Positions 14,581 through 14,841 of a DNA stretch of 14,841 bases are shown here, piece after piece (within the stretch, counting starts at the first letter, position 1; every line of letters starts with the position of its first letter). The DNA lies in the NCBI GenBank assembly GCA_002307275.1, contig DBTX01000045.1, positions 1-14,841 on the forward strand. Direction: 5' to 3'. The notes under the pieces are model-generated. The model was not told the origin of the DNA. It did no database searches and was given only the letters and a program-made list of their open reading frames with translations. The translations under genes were made by a program, and so were the position numbers. The stretch is from Hungateiclostridiaceae bacterium UBA1305 (GTDB taxonomy: Bacteria > Bacillota > Clostridia > Acetivibrionales > DTU013).

Positions 14581-14684
14581 ATACATCATAATTGCGAATA
14601 ATGATGTATTTTATTATAAAATGATGGAAATTAATCTCTATCATTGACTTGAATTCTACATCATTATGCTATACAATGATATAG
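14581..14684. repeat. Cluster of TACATCAT/TATCATTG inverted repeats in the promoter region of the Fic gene
   Basis: ATACATCATAATT (14581-14593) and AATAATGATGTAT (14597-14609) form 13-bp arms with one mismatch around GCG. TACATCATTAT recurs at 14657-14667, and TATCATTG (14639-14646) with CAATGATA (14674-14681) forms a second, 8-bp repeat that flanks the predicted promoter. The pattern suggests operator sites for a repressor. Confidence 0.6.
14644..14675 (+). promoter_or_regulatory. Possible promoter of the Fic-family gene
   Basis: TTGACT (14644-14649) and an extended -10, TGCTATACA (14667-14675). The 20-bp spacing from TTGACT to TATACA is long, so recognition may rest on the TGN extension or on an activator. 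Both elements lie within the inverted-repeat cluster. Confidence 0.45.
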
Positions 14685-14710
14685 AAAACACAGTTGTGAA
14701 GGAGATTATG

Positions 14711-14841
14711 ATGAAAGAATTTGATTATAAAAATAGACCGAAGGCACTTCTCACTCCAGGAATTGTTGGTATGTTGACTTCCATACACGAACACAAAGGC
14801 AAGCAGGAGTTATTTGTCGAGGCAAATGCCGATGTGCTGAT
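14711..14841 (+). CDS. Fic-family protein, N-terminal part (3' truncated by window edge)
   Basis: Only the first 43 codons are present. The sequence MKEFDYKNRPKALLTPGIVG, continuing through MLTSIHEHKGKQELFVEANADVL, resembles the N-terminal segment found before the Fic core in Fic/DOC-family AMP-transferases of bacteria; the catalytic HxFxxGNGR motif and any inhibitory helix motif lie beyond the window, so activity cannot be judged. AAGGAG is 6 bases before ATG 14711; the ATG at 14708 is too close to it. Many Fic proteins modify host or own target proteins, some belong to toxin-antitoxin pairs. No antitoxin ORF is seen upstream in the 187-bp gap. The identification rests on memory of the family pattern in a short fragment. 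Confidence 0.75.
   Translation, partial: MKEFDYKNRPKALLTPGIVGMLTSIHEHKGKQELFVEANADVL

Overview
The window looks like chromosomal DNA of an anaerobic, plant-polysaccharide-degrading Clostridia-type Firmicute. The clues are moderate G+C, strong AAGGAGG-type ribosome binding sites, sigma-A-like promoters with TATAAT boxes, a GH67 alpha-glucuronidase, a sugar ABC permease, a class A PBP with a cysteine-containing tail, and a bactofilin. Species cannot be assigned by eye. Almost every gene has a recognisable housekeeping or accessory function. I see no phage genes, CRISPR array, complete insertion sequence, tRNA or rRNA.

Layout. (1) 2-310: 3' end of a XylH/MmsB/GguB-type sugar ABC permease, plus strand. 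(2) 415-3903, minus strand: alpha-glucuronidase (aguA) followed by gamma-glutamyl phosphate reductase (proA). (3) 3904-4270: divergent control region with a near-consensus catabolite-responsive element over the aguA promoter and a separate promoter for proB. (4) 4271-5092, plus: glutamate 5-kinase (proB), ending at a strong bidirectional terminator. (5) 5192-7681, minus: class A penicillin-binding protein with a long inverted repeat at the 5' end of its leader. (6) 7950-8638, plus: an XRE-family regulator and a previously unlisted 52-residue membrane miniprotein whose Shine-Dalgarno lies in a hairpin. (7) 8641-10052, minus: M23 metallopeptidase and bactofilin, probably one operon. (8) 10053-10460: AT-rich intergenic region with a tandem 23-bp repeat and an orphan hairpin. 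(9) 10461-12845, plus: methyl-accepting chemotaxis protein with a large extracellular helical domain, then a terminator. (10) 13045-14523, plus: RlmD/TrmA-type RNA uracil-5-methyltransferase with an iron-sulfur motif. (11) 14711-14841, plus: 5' end of a Fic-family gene behind a repeat-rich promoter.

How the genes work together. ProB and ProA catalyse the first two steps of proline synthesis, but here they are on opposite strands with aguA between them; proA therefore probably depends partly on the aguA transcript. AguA removes (4-O-methyl)glucuronic acid from xylan fragments, and the ABC permease may import the released sugars. The PBP, the M23 peptidase and the bactofilin form a cell-envelope neighbourhood (peptidoglycan synthesis, remodelling, scaffold) surrounding the XRE regulator and miniprotein, whose roles are unknown. 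The least explained parts are the non-coding ones: the pbp leader repeat, the 23-bp repeats, the hairpin over the miniprotein ribosome binding site, and the repeat cluster before fic.
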